From contig SRSL01000001.1 of NCBI GenBank assembly GCA_009735695.1, positions 372,048 through 436,047 on the forward strand: a stretch of DNA of 64,000 nt, written 5' to 3'. Positions 54,752-61,984 of this stretch are shown piece after piece. This DNA comes from Christiangramia bathymodioli (GTDB lineage Bacteria; Bacteroidota; Bacteroidia; Flavobacteriales; Flavobacteriaceae). Every line of letters begins with the position of its first letter. Position 1 is the stretch's first letter. The notes beneath the pieces are model-generated. The model searched no databases. It was not told where the DNA came from and saw only the letters and a program-made list of their open reading frames with translations. The position numbers were made by a program, and so were the translations under genes.

Positions 54752-55732
54752 TTAAACCAGGTAAAAGAATGTGAATACAAACACCCAAACAAGGTCTACG
54801 AAGTGCCAGTACAATCCAACTTTTTCAACCATTTCATAACTACCACGACGCTCATAAGTACCAATAACCACATTAAAGAAAATAATAATGTTAATCACTA
54901 TACCTGAAAATACGTGGAATCCATGAAAACCGGTAATAAAGAAGAAGAAATCTGCGAATAACGGGTGACCGTATTCATTCTCAACAAGGTTTGCCCCTTC
55001 AACGGTTCCAACTCCCTGAGAATTCAAAATATTCAGCGATTCTTCTCTAGAAAGGATGGTTTTTTGTCTATCCTCGTTAAGCTGCTGGGTTCTGATAAGA
55101 ATATCATCATTCGCCGCAAAACCAGCTTTAACTTCTTCTATGGTATAAGACGGAAGCTCTTCACTGGTATCGAACCAGATCCCGTTACTTCTATCGTGTT
55201 CAACCCTGTCCCCCTCCATTGGAATTGCGAAATCACCTAAAGCAACGCGCTCACCCTCTGTATTGATGAACTGAAGTATATTACCACCTTTTGTTGTTAC
55301 CGCTCCATAATCTCCACGGATGAAAGTAGCCCACTCCCAGGCCTGTGAACCAACGAACACGATACCTCCAATAATGGTTAGGAACATATATAAAGTCACT
55401 TTAGACTTTTTCATATGATGTCCCGCATCTACCGCAAGTACCATGGTCACAGATGAAAAGATCAGGATAAAGGTCATCAATGCAACATAATACATTGGTG
55501 CTTCTACCCCGTGCAAAAATGGAAAGTGAGTAAAGACTTCATCGGCAATTGGCCAGTCGTCTATAAATTTGAATCTTGAAAAACCGTAAGCGGCAAGGAA
55601 TCCTGAAAATGTCAAAGCATCTGAAAGGATGAAGAACCACATCATCATCTTTCCGTAACTAGCTTTTAGTGGTTCGTTACCTCCACCCCAGGTTTTCCCT
55701 TCTGTGCCTGTTCTAACAACAGTAGCCTCCAT
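54752..55732 (-). CDS. Cytochrome c oxidase subunit III (long form)
   Basis: The 326-aa protein has seven-helix subunit III architecture. Helices carry MMMWFFILSDALTFSGFLAA and later FFITGFHGFHVFSGI and YWHFVDLVWVFVF. A hydrophilic insertion of about 100 residues lies between helix pairs (about 145-245), giving a longer protein than classical CoxC. It is part of the terminal oxidase. It follows a shorter subunit III-family gene on the same strand. Confidence 0.93.
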   Translation of the reverse strand: MEATVVRTGTEGKTWGGGNEPLKASYGKMMMWFFILSDALTFSGFLAAYGFSRFKFIDDWPIADEVFTHFPFLHGVEAPMYYVALMTFILIFSSVTMVLAVDAGHHMKKSKVTLYMFLTIIGGIVFVGSQAWEWATFIRGDYGAVTTKGGNILQFINTEGERVALGDFAIPMEGDRVEHDRSNGIWFDTSEELPSYTIEEVKAGFAANDDILIRTQQLNEDRQKTILSREESLNILNSQGVGTVEGANLVENEYGHPLFADFFFFITGFHGFHVFSGIVINIIIFFNVVIGTYERRGSYEMVEKVGLYWHFVDLVWVFVFTFFYLV

Positions 55733-55759
55733 AGAAGTGTTTTAATGTTAAAGGATGCG

Positions 55760-55767
55760 CAAAAATA
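55760..55767 (-). promoter_or_regulatory. Possible internal promoter upstream of long subunit III
   Basis: An exact TATTTTTG (minus strand 55767-55760) lies inside the loop of an ATGCG/CGCAT inverted repeat, about 28 nt before the ATG. No -33 box is seen, so this is tentative. Confidence 0.35.
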
Positions 55768-55777
55768 CGCATTTTTA

Positions 55778-56359
55778 TTATCTAAAGAAATATAAAAAGA
55801 AAATCAGGTACAGCCAAAGCAGGTCTACAAAGTGCCAGAAGGTCGCACCCAGCTCGAATCCAAGCATTTGGCTTTTGTAGTAACGCTGTTTAAAATGGTT
55901 ATAAATTAACACCAGCAGTACGATGATACCCACCGCCAAATGCGCAAGGTGAGCCAGAACCAGTACATAAATAAACGATGTAGTGATACTGCTTTCACTT
56001 CCGGTAAAATAATAACCTTGCTGAATGATTTCTGAAAAGCTGTAAAACTGAAAAACTACGAAAAGAATCGCCAGGATAAGCGTACCTATAAGCAACGAAC
56101 TGGCCGTTCTTCTGTCACCCGATTTGATGAACTTCTTGCTCAACACCAGGGTTCCGCTACTGGCAAGGATCACCAGGGTACTCCATAAAAAGGAGACAGG
56201 CAGTTCAAATTCCGTAAGCCAGTCTGGCCGGGTTTTACTAACCACATAGGCACTGGTAAGTCCGGCAAAGGTCATCACCATACTTATGATCCCAAACCAA
56301 AGCATCATCTTCTTGGAACGGGCCTTTTTCTTCTCGATACTATCTTCGGTTAAATCCAT
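55778..56359 (-). CDS. Heme-copper oxidase subunit III family protein (short form)
   Basis: The 193-aa protein has five membrane helices with the subunit III words FGIISMVMTFAGLTSAYVVS and GATFWHFVDLLWLYLIFFLY. It is a second subunit III paralogue, lacking the insertion of its neighbour. Its ATG overlaps the heme O synthase stop by 10 nt, so translation is probably coupled. Confidence 0.92.
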   Translation of the reverse strand: MDLTEDSIEKKKARSKKMMLWFGIISMVMTFAGLTSAYVVSKTRPDWLTEFELPVSFLWSTLVILASSGTLVLSKKFIKSGDRRTASSLLIGTLILAILFVVFQFYSFSEIIQQGYYFTGSESSITTSFIYVLVLAHLAHLAVGIIVLLVLIYNHFKQRYYKSQMLGFELGATFWHFVDLLWLYLIFFLYFFR

Positions 56360-57252
56360 TGTCTGATAAATTTATCAAGTACATATACAATTTGAAGCAG
56401 TGTGATATAGGAAACACTTGCAAACATTAATTTCTTGGCAGCTTCTGATGTCTTTTCTCTGAACAATCGAATGGCATAATAAAACATTCCCAGTCCAAGT
56501 AGCAGGATGATCACCCCCGAAACCGGAGTTAGATATAATCTCCCGGTGACTCCAAAAACCGGGATCAACGAAACCAATATCGTCCAGCAGGTATAAAGCA
56601 CGATCTGCAGGGAGGTACCACGATCTCGCTTCCCGGTAGGCAGCATTAAAAACCCACCTTTTTTGTAATCATCATATAACCACCATCCAATCGCCCAGAA
56701 ATGCGGGAATTGCCAGAAAAACTGTATCATGAACAAAGTTCCCGGCTCTATGCTAAAATCACCTGAGGCCGCCACCCAACCCAGCATAAACGGGATAGCG
56801 CCTGGAAAGGCACCTACGAATACCGAAAGCGGGGTTTTGGTCTTTAAAGGCGTGTAAATACTTACGTAAAGAAAAATACTAATAGCACCGAACATCGCCG
56901 TTTTTGGATTGATCACATATAGCACTATCAAACCAAGCACCGTAAAAACACTGGCAATCGTAAAAGCGGTAGGAACCGACATTCTCCCGGCAGGAAGTGG
57001 CCTGTTCTTGGTACGATCCATCAGGGCATCAAGGTTTCGCTCGATAATCTGGTTATAGGCGTTGGAAGCGCCAACCATAAGATAGCCACCAATAGCCAGC
57101 AGGGTCACTACCACAAAATCTATCTTTTCGGCTCCCAGAAAATAACCGGCAACCGACGAAAAGACCACGCTTATCGCGAGCCTCATTTTGGTAATTTCCT
57201 TAAAATCTGAAAGTATGGAAGCGCTGGAATTATGTACGCGAGTGTTGCTCAA
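56350..57252 (-). CDS. cyoE: Protoheme IX farnesyltransferase (heme O synthase)
   Basis: The 300-aa UbiA-family protein has the conserved NAYNQIIERNLDALMDRTKN and RPLPAGR loop (about 65-90), which binds the prenyl diphosphate via Mg2+. Multiple membrane helices include FWQFPHFWAIGWW. It attaches the farnesyl tail to heme B for the oxidase. The start is a TTG at 57252, supported by AGAGG just upstream and a consensus promoter; the first ATG would lose 22 residues. Also called ctaB. Confidence 0.94.
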   Translation of the reverse strand: MSNTRVHNSSASILSDFKEITKMRLAISVVFSSVAGYFLGAEKIDFVVVTLLAIGGYLMVGASNAYNQIIERNLDALMDRTKNRPLPAGRMSVPTAFTIASVFTVLGLIVLYVINPKTAMFGAISIFLYVSIYTPLKTKTPLSVFVGAFPGAIPFMLGWVAASGDFSIEPGTLFMIQFFWQFPHFWAIGWWLYDDYKKGGFLMLPTGKRDRGTSLQIVLYTCWTILVSLIPVFGVTGRLYLTPVSGVIILLLGLGMFYYAIRLFREKTSEAAKKLMFASVSYITLLQIVYVLDKFIRQWI

Positions 57253-57274
57253 AAAGCCTCTTTTTTTTCTGGCG

Positions 57275-57304
57275 CAAAGATACTCCTTAATTAGGTTTTA
57301 GCAA
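57275..57304 (-). promoter_or_regulatory. Consensus Bacteroidota promoter of the cyoE-cox operon
   Basis: On the minus strand TTG (57304-57302), 19 nt, then TATCTTTG (57282-57275) exactly matches TTG-N19-TAnnTTTG. The predicted start lies 15-20 nt before the TTG start codon. Confidence 0.8.
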
Positions 57305-57342
57305 GAAGCTTAACCTGTTAATTTTCAGCAATGATAAAATGC

Positions 57343-59457
57343 TTAGTAATCGAAATACCAGTTGAGAATATCGGTCCTCAATCCAAAGTTGATCCAGGCA
57401 GTGGAATTATTAAAATGAGCTGGTGTATTAGCCTCGGTATTGAAATCGCGGTAAATGAAACTTGCGAATAACTTGAGATTGGTAGTTGGATTTACGATAT
57501 AGCCCGCTTCCAGTTCAGAATAAAATGAAAAAGTGGTATTCCCCTGGCCTATCTCCACACCCGTATCAAAAGGCCTGTCTTCTTCATTTCTATAAATATC
57601 CTGGCCGAAAAAGTCATCGGTTTTGGAAAGATCAAAACCTCTTTCACCTACGATAAACTTGCCGCTTCCATACCATCTATCCACGCGATACCTCGCGATG
57701 GCCAGAAACTCCCTGAAATTAGCCCCCCAAAGATGGGCCATACTTTGGTTGTTATGCCCGTAATTCAAGGTGATTGAATTATGCGAATAGGTATAAGGCC
57801 TAACCTGGTTATATTCGGCCTGCAAATAAAGATTTTCAACATTAAAGGCATCGAAATATTTCATCCCAAGCTGAAGCCCCAGCTTATTTTTCCAGCTTTT
57901 CTCACCACCAAACACATCGCCAGAAGAAAATTCATCAATTAGCCACTGCCCGTATGCATAGACCTTATCGCTGAACTTATATTTACCGGTCAAACCAATT
58001 ATCGCATTTCCTCCATCGGCACCGGTAGCAAATTCGATCGCACGATAGAAGATCACGGGATTCAGGTAATTGATGTCAAAACCACGATCATTGTCATTTT
58101 CCCACATCACCGATTCAAAAAAACCTAAATTGAACCGCTTGGTCACGTTCCAGCTCAAGTAATGATTGGCTATATATTTTGTGCGATAAGACCCGCTGTT
58201 CACAACCGCCGGCCTTACGTCGCGCAAAGACATCCAGGTATTGGTATATTTGATCTTCCAGAAATTGGTGTTCAGCTTTAAGAATGGATACGGTGAGGCA
58301 TTATCGCTAAGCACCAGCGAGCGATATCCATCCCCAATAAAATTCTTCCCGTGACCAAACTGGATATTTATAAAATCGGCTGGTGTGAAGCTTAGGTAGC
58401 CTTCAGCTACCGGGTAATCGTAACCATCGTCCATGAAAGGTTTTGCGACGCCACGACCAGGAATTATAGCAGGATCTCCTCCGGCAGGAGCTATGGATTC
58501 AGCATACCGATTAAAATATTCAGCAAAGCGACCCTGGTTCTCATAAACCACTGAATAAAAATTAAATCGTTTGCCAAGACCTCCCTGAAAAATGGCAGCC
58601 CGGGTATTATTATAGGTAAAATCGTGATCTTCCTGGTCAAATTCTTTCCCTATCTGAAGGTCGAAACCAGCATCTACCGTAAACCAGTAATCATCGGTCT
58701 GGAATCTGAAAAGATGTTCGTTCCATAATTTTCTTCCTACCCAGGTATTTCTATCCTGTAATAATTCATCACGATGTTCCTCAAAATCATAGTATCTATT
58801 TACCTCCTGAAACAAAAGAGGTTTGGAAGCCGAATGAGAATTGGTTCCAACCCTGTTAAAGGCCTGGTCGAACCTGCTATAAAACTCATGCGAAAATGGA
58901 ATATTGATCTGGCTAGTGTAGCGCGGACTCGTGAATTCATCAGATTGTATGCTATCATATTCGGTTAGCACATCATCTTCAGTCACCAAAACCGCTTCAG
59001 ATTGTTGAGACGTAATTTCTTTAGTACTATTCCTTAGTTCTGGCAAAGCAGAATTAGCCGCAAGTGGAATTTTAAGGCCGTATCTAAATTGCATGTGAAT
59101 AGCACGGCCGTTATAGGTTGCGGGCTTGATTACCGGTAATTCACCAAAAACCCTCCTCACTTCCTCTTTAAGTTCCGGATAAGCCGCATCCAGGTAAATG
59201 ATCTCGAATTTCCCCTCTTCTGAAACTTCAAAAAGAATACTCACCGTACCTTTAAAATTATCGGCTATTACCTTTTCAGGCGTTTTAAATTCAGACTGAA
59301 TATGAGCCACCAGCTCCCTGTTAAAGCAGGTTTGCTGCTGTTCGAATTCAAGACCGGAACACTCCGGGAACTGAGGATAAACTTCAGAAGTTGAAGTCTC
59401 CTGTGCAAAAATCGATAAGTTCAGTATAAAAATAGGAAGAAGTAAAAGGTACTTCAT
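57343..59457 (-). CDS. remB: RemB-like gliding motility protein with TonB-C-like N-domain
   Basis: The 704-aa protein has a signal peptide (ending LSIFAQ). An N-terminal domain (about 25-130) with FPECSGLEFEQQQTCFNREL and LPVIKPATYNGRAIH is clearly related to the TonB C-terminal domains encoded just upstream. A long Tyr/Asn-rich outer-membrane-like part follows (about 190-704, for example HGKNFIGDGYRSLVLSDN). I recognise the overall pattern as RemB, named in Flavobacterium for redundant gliding motility. The role here is inferred. Confidence 0.8.
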   Translation of the reverse strand: MKYLLLLPIFILNLSIFAQETSTSEVYPQFPECSGLEFEQQQTCFNRELVAHIQSEFKTPEKVIADNFKGTVSILFEVSEEGKFEIIYLDAAYPELKEEVRRVFGELPVIKPATYNGRAIHMQFRYGLKIPLAANSALPELRNSTKEITSQQSEAVLVTEDDVLTEYDSIQSDEFTSPRYTSQINIPFSHEFYSRFDQAFNRVGTNSHSASKPLLFQEVNRYYDFEEHRDELLQDRNTWVGRKLWNEHLFRFQTDDYWFTVDAGFDLQIGKEFDQEDHDFTYNNTRAAIFQGGLGKRFNFYSVVYENQGRFAEYFNRYAESIAPAGGDPAIIPGRGVAKPFMDDGYDYPVAEGYLSFTPADFINIQFGHGKNFIGDGYRSLVLSDNASPYPFLKLNTNFWKIKYTNTWMSLRDVRPAVVNSGSYRTKYIANHYLSWNVTKRFNLGFFESVMWENDNDRGFDINYLNPVIFYRAIEFATGADGGNAIIGLTGKYKFSDKVYAYGQWLIDEFSSGDVFGGEKSWKNKLGLQLGMKYFDAFNVENLYLQAEYNQVRPYTYSHNSITLNYGHNNQSMAHLWGANFREFLAIARYRVDRWYGSGKFIVGERGFDLSKTDDFFGQDIYRNEEDRPFDTGVEIGQGNTTFSFYSELEAGYIVNPTTNLKLFASFIYRDFNTEANTPAHFNNSTAWINFGLRTDILNWYFDY

Positions 59458-59526
59458 ACGCTCAGGGGGCTTGATTTTAGGCTGTAAGATACATTTTTTC
59501 CTAAAGGCAAGTTAATTAAAATAAAA

Positions 59527-59551
59527 AATCCCCCGCTAAAAGCGAGGGATT
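59527..59551 (-). terminator. Rho-independent terminator of the tonB genes
   Basis: On the minus strand AATCCCTCGC pairs with GCGGGGGATT (10 bp, one T-G wobble), followed by TTTTTATTTT, about 20 nt after the stop of the second tonB. Confidence 0.85.
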
Positions 59552-59573
59552 TAAAATCTTATCTAGACAGGAA

Positions 59574-60296
59574 TTAGTCCTGAACTTTAAACGCAATAGG
59601 AAGGGAATACATTACCCCAACCGGCTTACCACGCTGCTTTCCAGGCTTCATCTTAGGAAGACTGTTGATCACACGCGCAGCTTCCTGCTCAAGTCTTGGG
59701 TGTGGAGCACGAGCTCTAACCTGTCCAATATTTCCTTTTTCATCGATCCTGAACTGAACGATCACACGGTTGATACCTGTTAGTCCAAGTTCTGCTCCAA
59801 GATCAGTATCGAACTCCTTGTTCACATAACTACTAATCTTCTCACTCATACACTGCTTTCGCTCTTCGTTATTCTTCTTGTTTTCGCATCCTGGGAAGAT
59901 TGGCACATCCTCGATCACTGCAAAAGGAACATCTTCTACCTCTTCTTCAACCGGGGCCTCAACTACCTCCTCAACCTCAACGATTTCGTCAAGATTCGTT
60001 TCAGTAGACTGGATCTCATCTTCTTCAACTTCTTCTTCATCTTCCACAACCTCGATCACCTCTGGTGCCGGTGGTGGCGGTGGTGGTGGTGGTGGCGTAT
60101 TCTGCATTTCTGTAATTGGCACATCCTCTTCGTCAAGGGCGTCCATATTTACCTGCCCGATATCGATCTGTTCGGGATCATAGGTTTTCCATTCAATAGC
60201 CTGCCACGTTAGAAACAGAACAACAATAAGACCTAGCTGTAAATAGAGAACTCTGTTTCTATTAAGATCAGCTTTTGGATTTTTCTTAGGTTCCAT
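59574..60296 (-). CDS. Energy transducer TonB (second copy)
   Basis: The 240-aa protein has an N-terminal cytoplasmic and membrane segment (about 15-32, VLYLQLGLIVVLFLTWQA), a Pro-run PPPPPPPPPAPEV (about 67-79) and a Glu/Asp/Val spacer. The C-terminal TonB domain (about 135-240) contains FPGCENKKN, VRARAPHPRLEQEAARVI and LPKMKPGKQRGKPVG. It spans the periplasm and transmits proton-motive energy to outer-membrane receptors. A close paralogue lies 109 nt upstream. Confidence 0.93.
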   Translation of the reverse strand: MEPKKNPKADLNRNRVLYLQLGLIVVLFLTWQAIEWKTYDPEQIDIGQVNMDALDEEDVPITEMQNTPPPPPPPPPAPEVIEVVEDEEEVEEDEIQSTETNLDEIVEVEEVVEAPVEEEVEDVPFAVIEDVPIFPGCENKKNNEERKQCMSEKISSYVNKEFDTDLGAELGLTGINRVIVQFRIDEKGNIGQVRARAPHPRLEQEAARVINSLPKMKPGKQRGKPVGVMYSLPIAFKVQD

Positions 60297-60363
60297 AATG
60301 CGAATTATAGTTAAGGGTTGCTAAAATAAAGATTTTTTCTAAAAAACTAAATTTATCTAGGAT

Positions 60364-60388
60364 AATAAGTCAATAAATTGAACTTATT
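60364..60388. repeat. AT-rich imperfect inverted repeat between the tonB paralogues
   Basis: AATAAGTCAAT and ATTGaACTTATT form an 11-bp stem with one bulge and a 2-nt loop, in the spacer between the two tonB genes. It could be an operator or a weak terminator. Confidence 0.35.
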
Positions 60389-60405
60389 ACTGAAAGATCT
60401 CTAAT

Positions 60406-61122
60406 TCAATCCTGAACACGGAATCTTATAGGTATCGAGTAAGACACGGGAACCGCTTTTCCGCGCTGCCTGCCCGGTTTCATTTCGGGCAATTTAGAGA
60501 TAACGCGTCTGGCTTCTTTTTCAAGTTCAGGATGAGGGGCCCTGGTTTGAATTTGTTCTACCCGGCCCTCTTCATTAATTACAAACTTAACAACCACAAG
60601 ATTCGTACCAGTAAGCCCTAGCTCTTCGCCTAATCCGGTATTAAAGTTCCTGTTTACAAAATCACTGATCTCTGAACTCATACAGGATTTACGCATTCTG
60701 TTGTCTTTAAATCCTTCACAGCCCGGGAAAATTGGTACTTCTTCAATGATAATAAATGGATAACTGACGGGTTCTTCCGGTAGATCGGGCTCTTCAATAT
60801 CATCTGGCTCGGGCAGGTCATCTAGATCAAGTTCGATAGGTGCAACCGCATCTTCTGCCTGATCGCTGTCATCAGGAACCTCTTCGATCTTATCAATTAT
60901 CGGCTTAGGAGGTGGAGGTGTTTCCTTAGTAATCATAGTTAAAGGCGGAGTTTCTTCTTCGATCAGATCCATATTAATACCGGGATCTTCTGGTAGTTTC
61001 TTTTCGTAGGTCTTCCAGTTGAAGGCCTGAAGTGTTAAAAATAGAACAAGGATAAGTCCAATTTGAAGAAAAAGGACCCATCTCCGACGAAGGTCGGCTT
61101 TCGGGTTTTTCTTAGGTTTCAT
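60406..61122 (-). CDS. Energy transducer TonB (first copy)
   Basis: The 238-aa paralogue of the downstream tonB has the same N-terminal start MKPKKNPKADLRRRWVLFLQ and the same C-terminal domain (FPGCEGFKDN, TRAPHPELEKEARRV, LPEMKPGRQRGKAVPV). The acidic/Pro linker is shorter and less repetitive (ETPPPPKPII). The pair is probably a recent tandem duplication with a diverged spacer. It follows the VanZ-like gene by 31 nt. Confidence 0.93.
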   Translation of the reverse strand: MKPKKNPKADLRRRWVLFLQIGLILVLFLTLQAFNWKTYEKKLPEDPGINMDLIEEETPPLTMITKETPPPPKPIIDKIEEVPDDSDQAEDAVAPIELDLDDLPEPDDIEEPDLPEEPVSYPFIIIEEVPIFPGCEGFKDNRMRKSCMSSEISDFVNRNFNTGLGEELGLTGTNLVVVKFVINEEGRVEQIQTRAPHPELEKEARRVISKLPEMKPGRQRGKAVPVSYSIPIRFRVQD

Positions 61123-61153
61123 AAAAGAGTGGTTAATAAAGGTTATAATTTAG

Positions 61154-61552
61154 CTAGGCCAGCTGTTGTTTCACTTTTTTCACCGTCGGCGCCATGACGA
61201 TAAAAAAGATAACAGCCAGGATCACACCAGTTGAATTAGCCAGAATATCCCACCAATCGGGAGTTCTGTAACTGGTTAGGGTTCCCTGCAAAACCTCAAT
61301 TAACATACCAAAAAGAAAACAGGCCACTGCAACCCACATCAAATTGGCTTTATACCTCTGGAAATCAGATTGTTTAAAGACAAAGAATAGTTTCCACAAA
61401 AGGGTTAAAAACAAATATGCTCCGGCATGGAGCATTTTGTCTGTGGGATCAAATCCCGCCAGGCTTACCTTGAAGTCCATTACGATGAGTGAAAAATACG
61501 TAATGGCACTGGTATATAATAGCGCGAAGAAAAAAAGTATTCTAGCTACCAA
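61154..61552 (-). CDS. VanZ family protein
   Basis: The 132-aa protein has four membrane helices and VanZ-like features: a conserved [16 protein letters not shown] and a later [26 protein letters not shown] segment. VanZ proteins are linked to glycopeptide resistance in some Firmicutes, but most homologues, including this one, have no shown resistance function. Its start overlaps gcvH by 11 nt, so it belongs to the gcvH operon. Confidence 0.9.
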   Translation of the reverse strand: MVARILFFFALLYTSAITYFSLIVMDFKVSLAGFDPTDKMLHAGAYLFLTLLWKLFFVFKQSDFQRYKANLMWVAVACFLFGMLIEVLQGTLTSYRTPDWWDILANSTGVILAVIFFIVMAPTVKKVKQQLA

Positions 61553-61922
61553 TCACCTCTTTGTATTCGTCAGCCGAAAGAAGTTCGTCCACTTCAGAAG
61601 AATCTGACATTTTAATCTTAATCATCCAACCTTCCCCGTATGGATCGTTATTCACCTTTTCAGGCTCATCTTCCAGGCTATCGTTAAATTCGATGATCTC
61701 TCCTGAAACAGGCATAAAAAGGTCGGATACTGTTTTTACCGCTTCAACAGTTCCAAAAACCTCTTCCTTTTCAAGGCTTTCGTCAAGTGTCTCTACTTCT
61801 ACATATACAATATCTCCCAGCTCTCCCTGGGCAAAATCGGTAACGCCGATAGTAGCGGTATCGCCTTCTATCTTCACCCATTCGTGGTCTTTAGTGTACT
61901 TTAATTCTTGTGGAATATTCAT
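61542..61922 (-). CDS. gcvH: Glycine cleavage system H protein
   Basis: The 126-aa lipoyl carrier has K63 ([12 protein letters not shown]) as the lipoylation site, with [20 protein letters not shown] at the start and length normal for the family. It shuttles the aminomethyl group in glycine cleavage. The other gcv genes are not nearby. It has a consensus promoter and leads the vanZ-tonB genes. Confidence 0.97.
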   Translation of the reverse strand: MNIPQELKYTKDHEWVKIEGDTATIGVTDFAQGELGDIVYVEVETLDESLEKEEVFGTVEAVKTVSDLFMPVSGEIIEFNDSLEDEPEKVNNDPYGEGWMIKIKMSDSSEVDELLSADEYKEVIGS

Positions 61923-61942
61923 AGTCTAATGTTATAAGACAG

Positions 61943-61972
61943 CAAAGTTAGTTTTTTAGCGGAATTGTTCAA
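61943..61972 (-). promoter_or_regulatory. Consensus Bacteroidota promoter of gcvH
   Basis: On the minus strand TTG (61972-61970), 19 nt, then TAACTTTG (61950-61943) exactly matches TTG-N19-TAnnTTTG. The leader is about 15-20 nt. Confidence 0.8.
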
Positions 61973-61984
61973 ACAGGCATCCCG

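Noticed and set aside
59878-60183. 101-aa Ser/Thr-rich plus-strand ORF
   Set aside because: It is the antisense reading of the Pro/Glu-rich TonB linker; low-complexity reflection, not a gene.
61154-61552. Glycopeptide-resistance function of the VanZ-like gene
   Set aside because: No other van genes are present; VanZ-family proteins are widespread without resistance roles.
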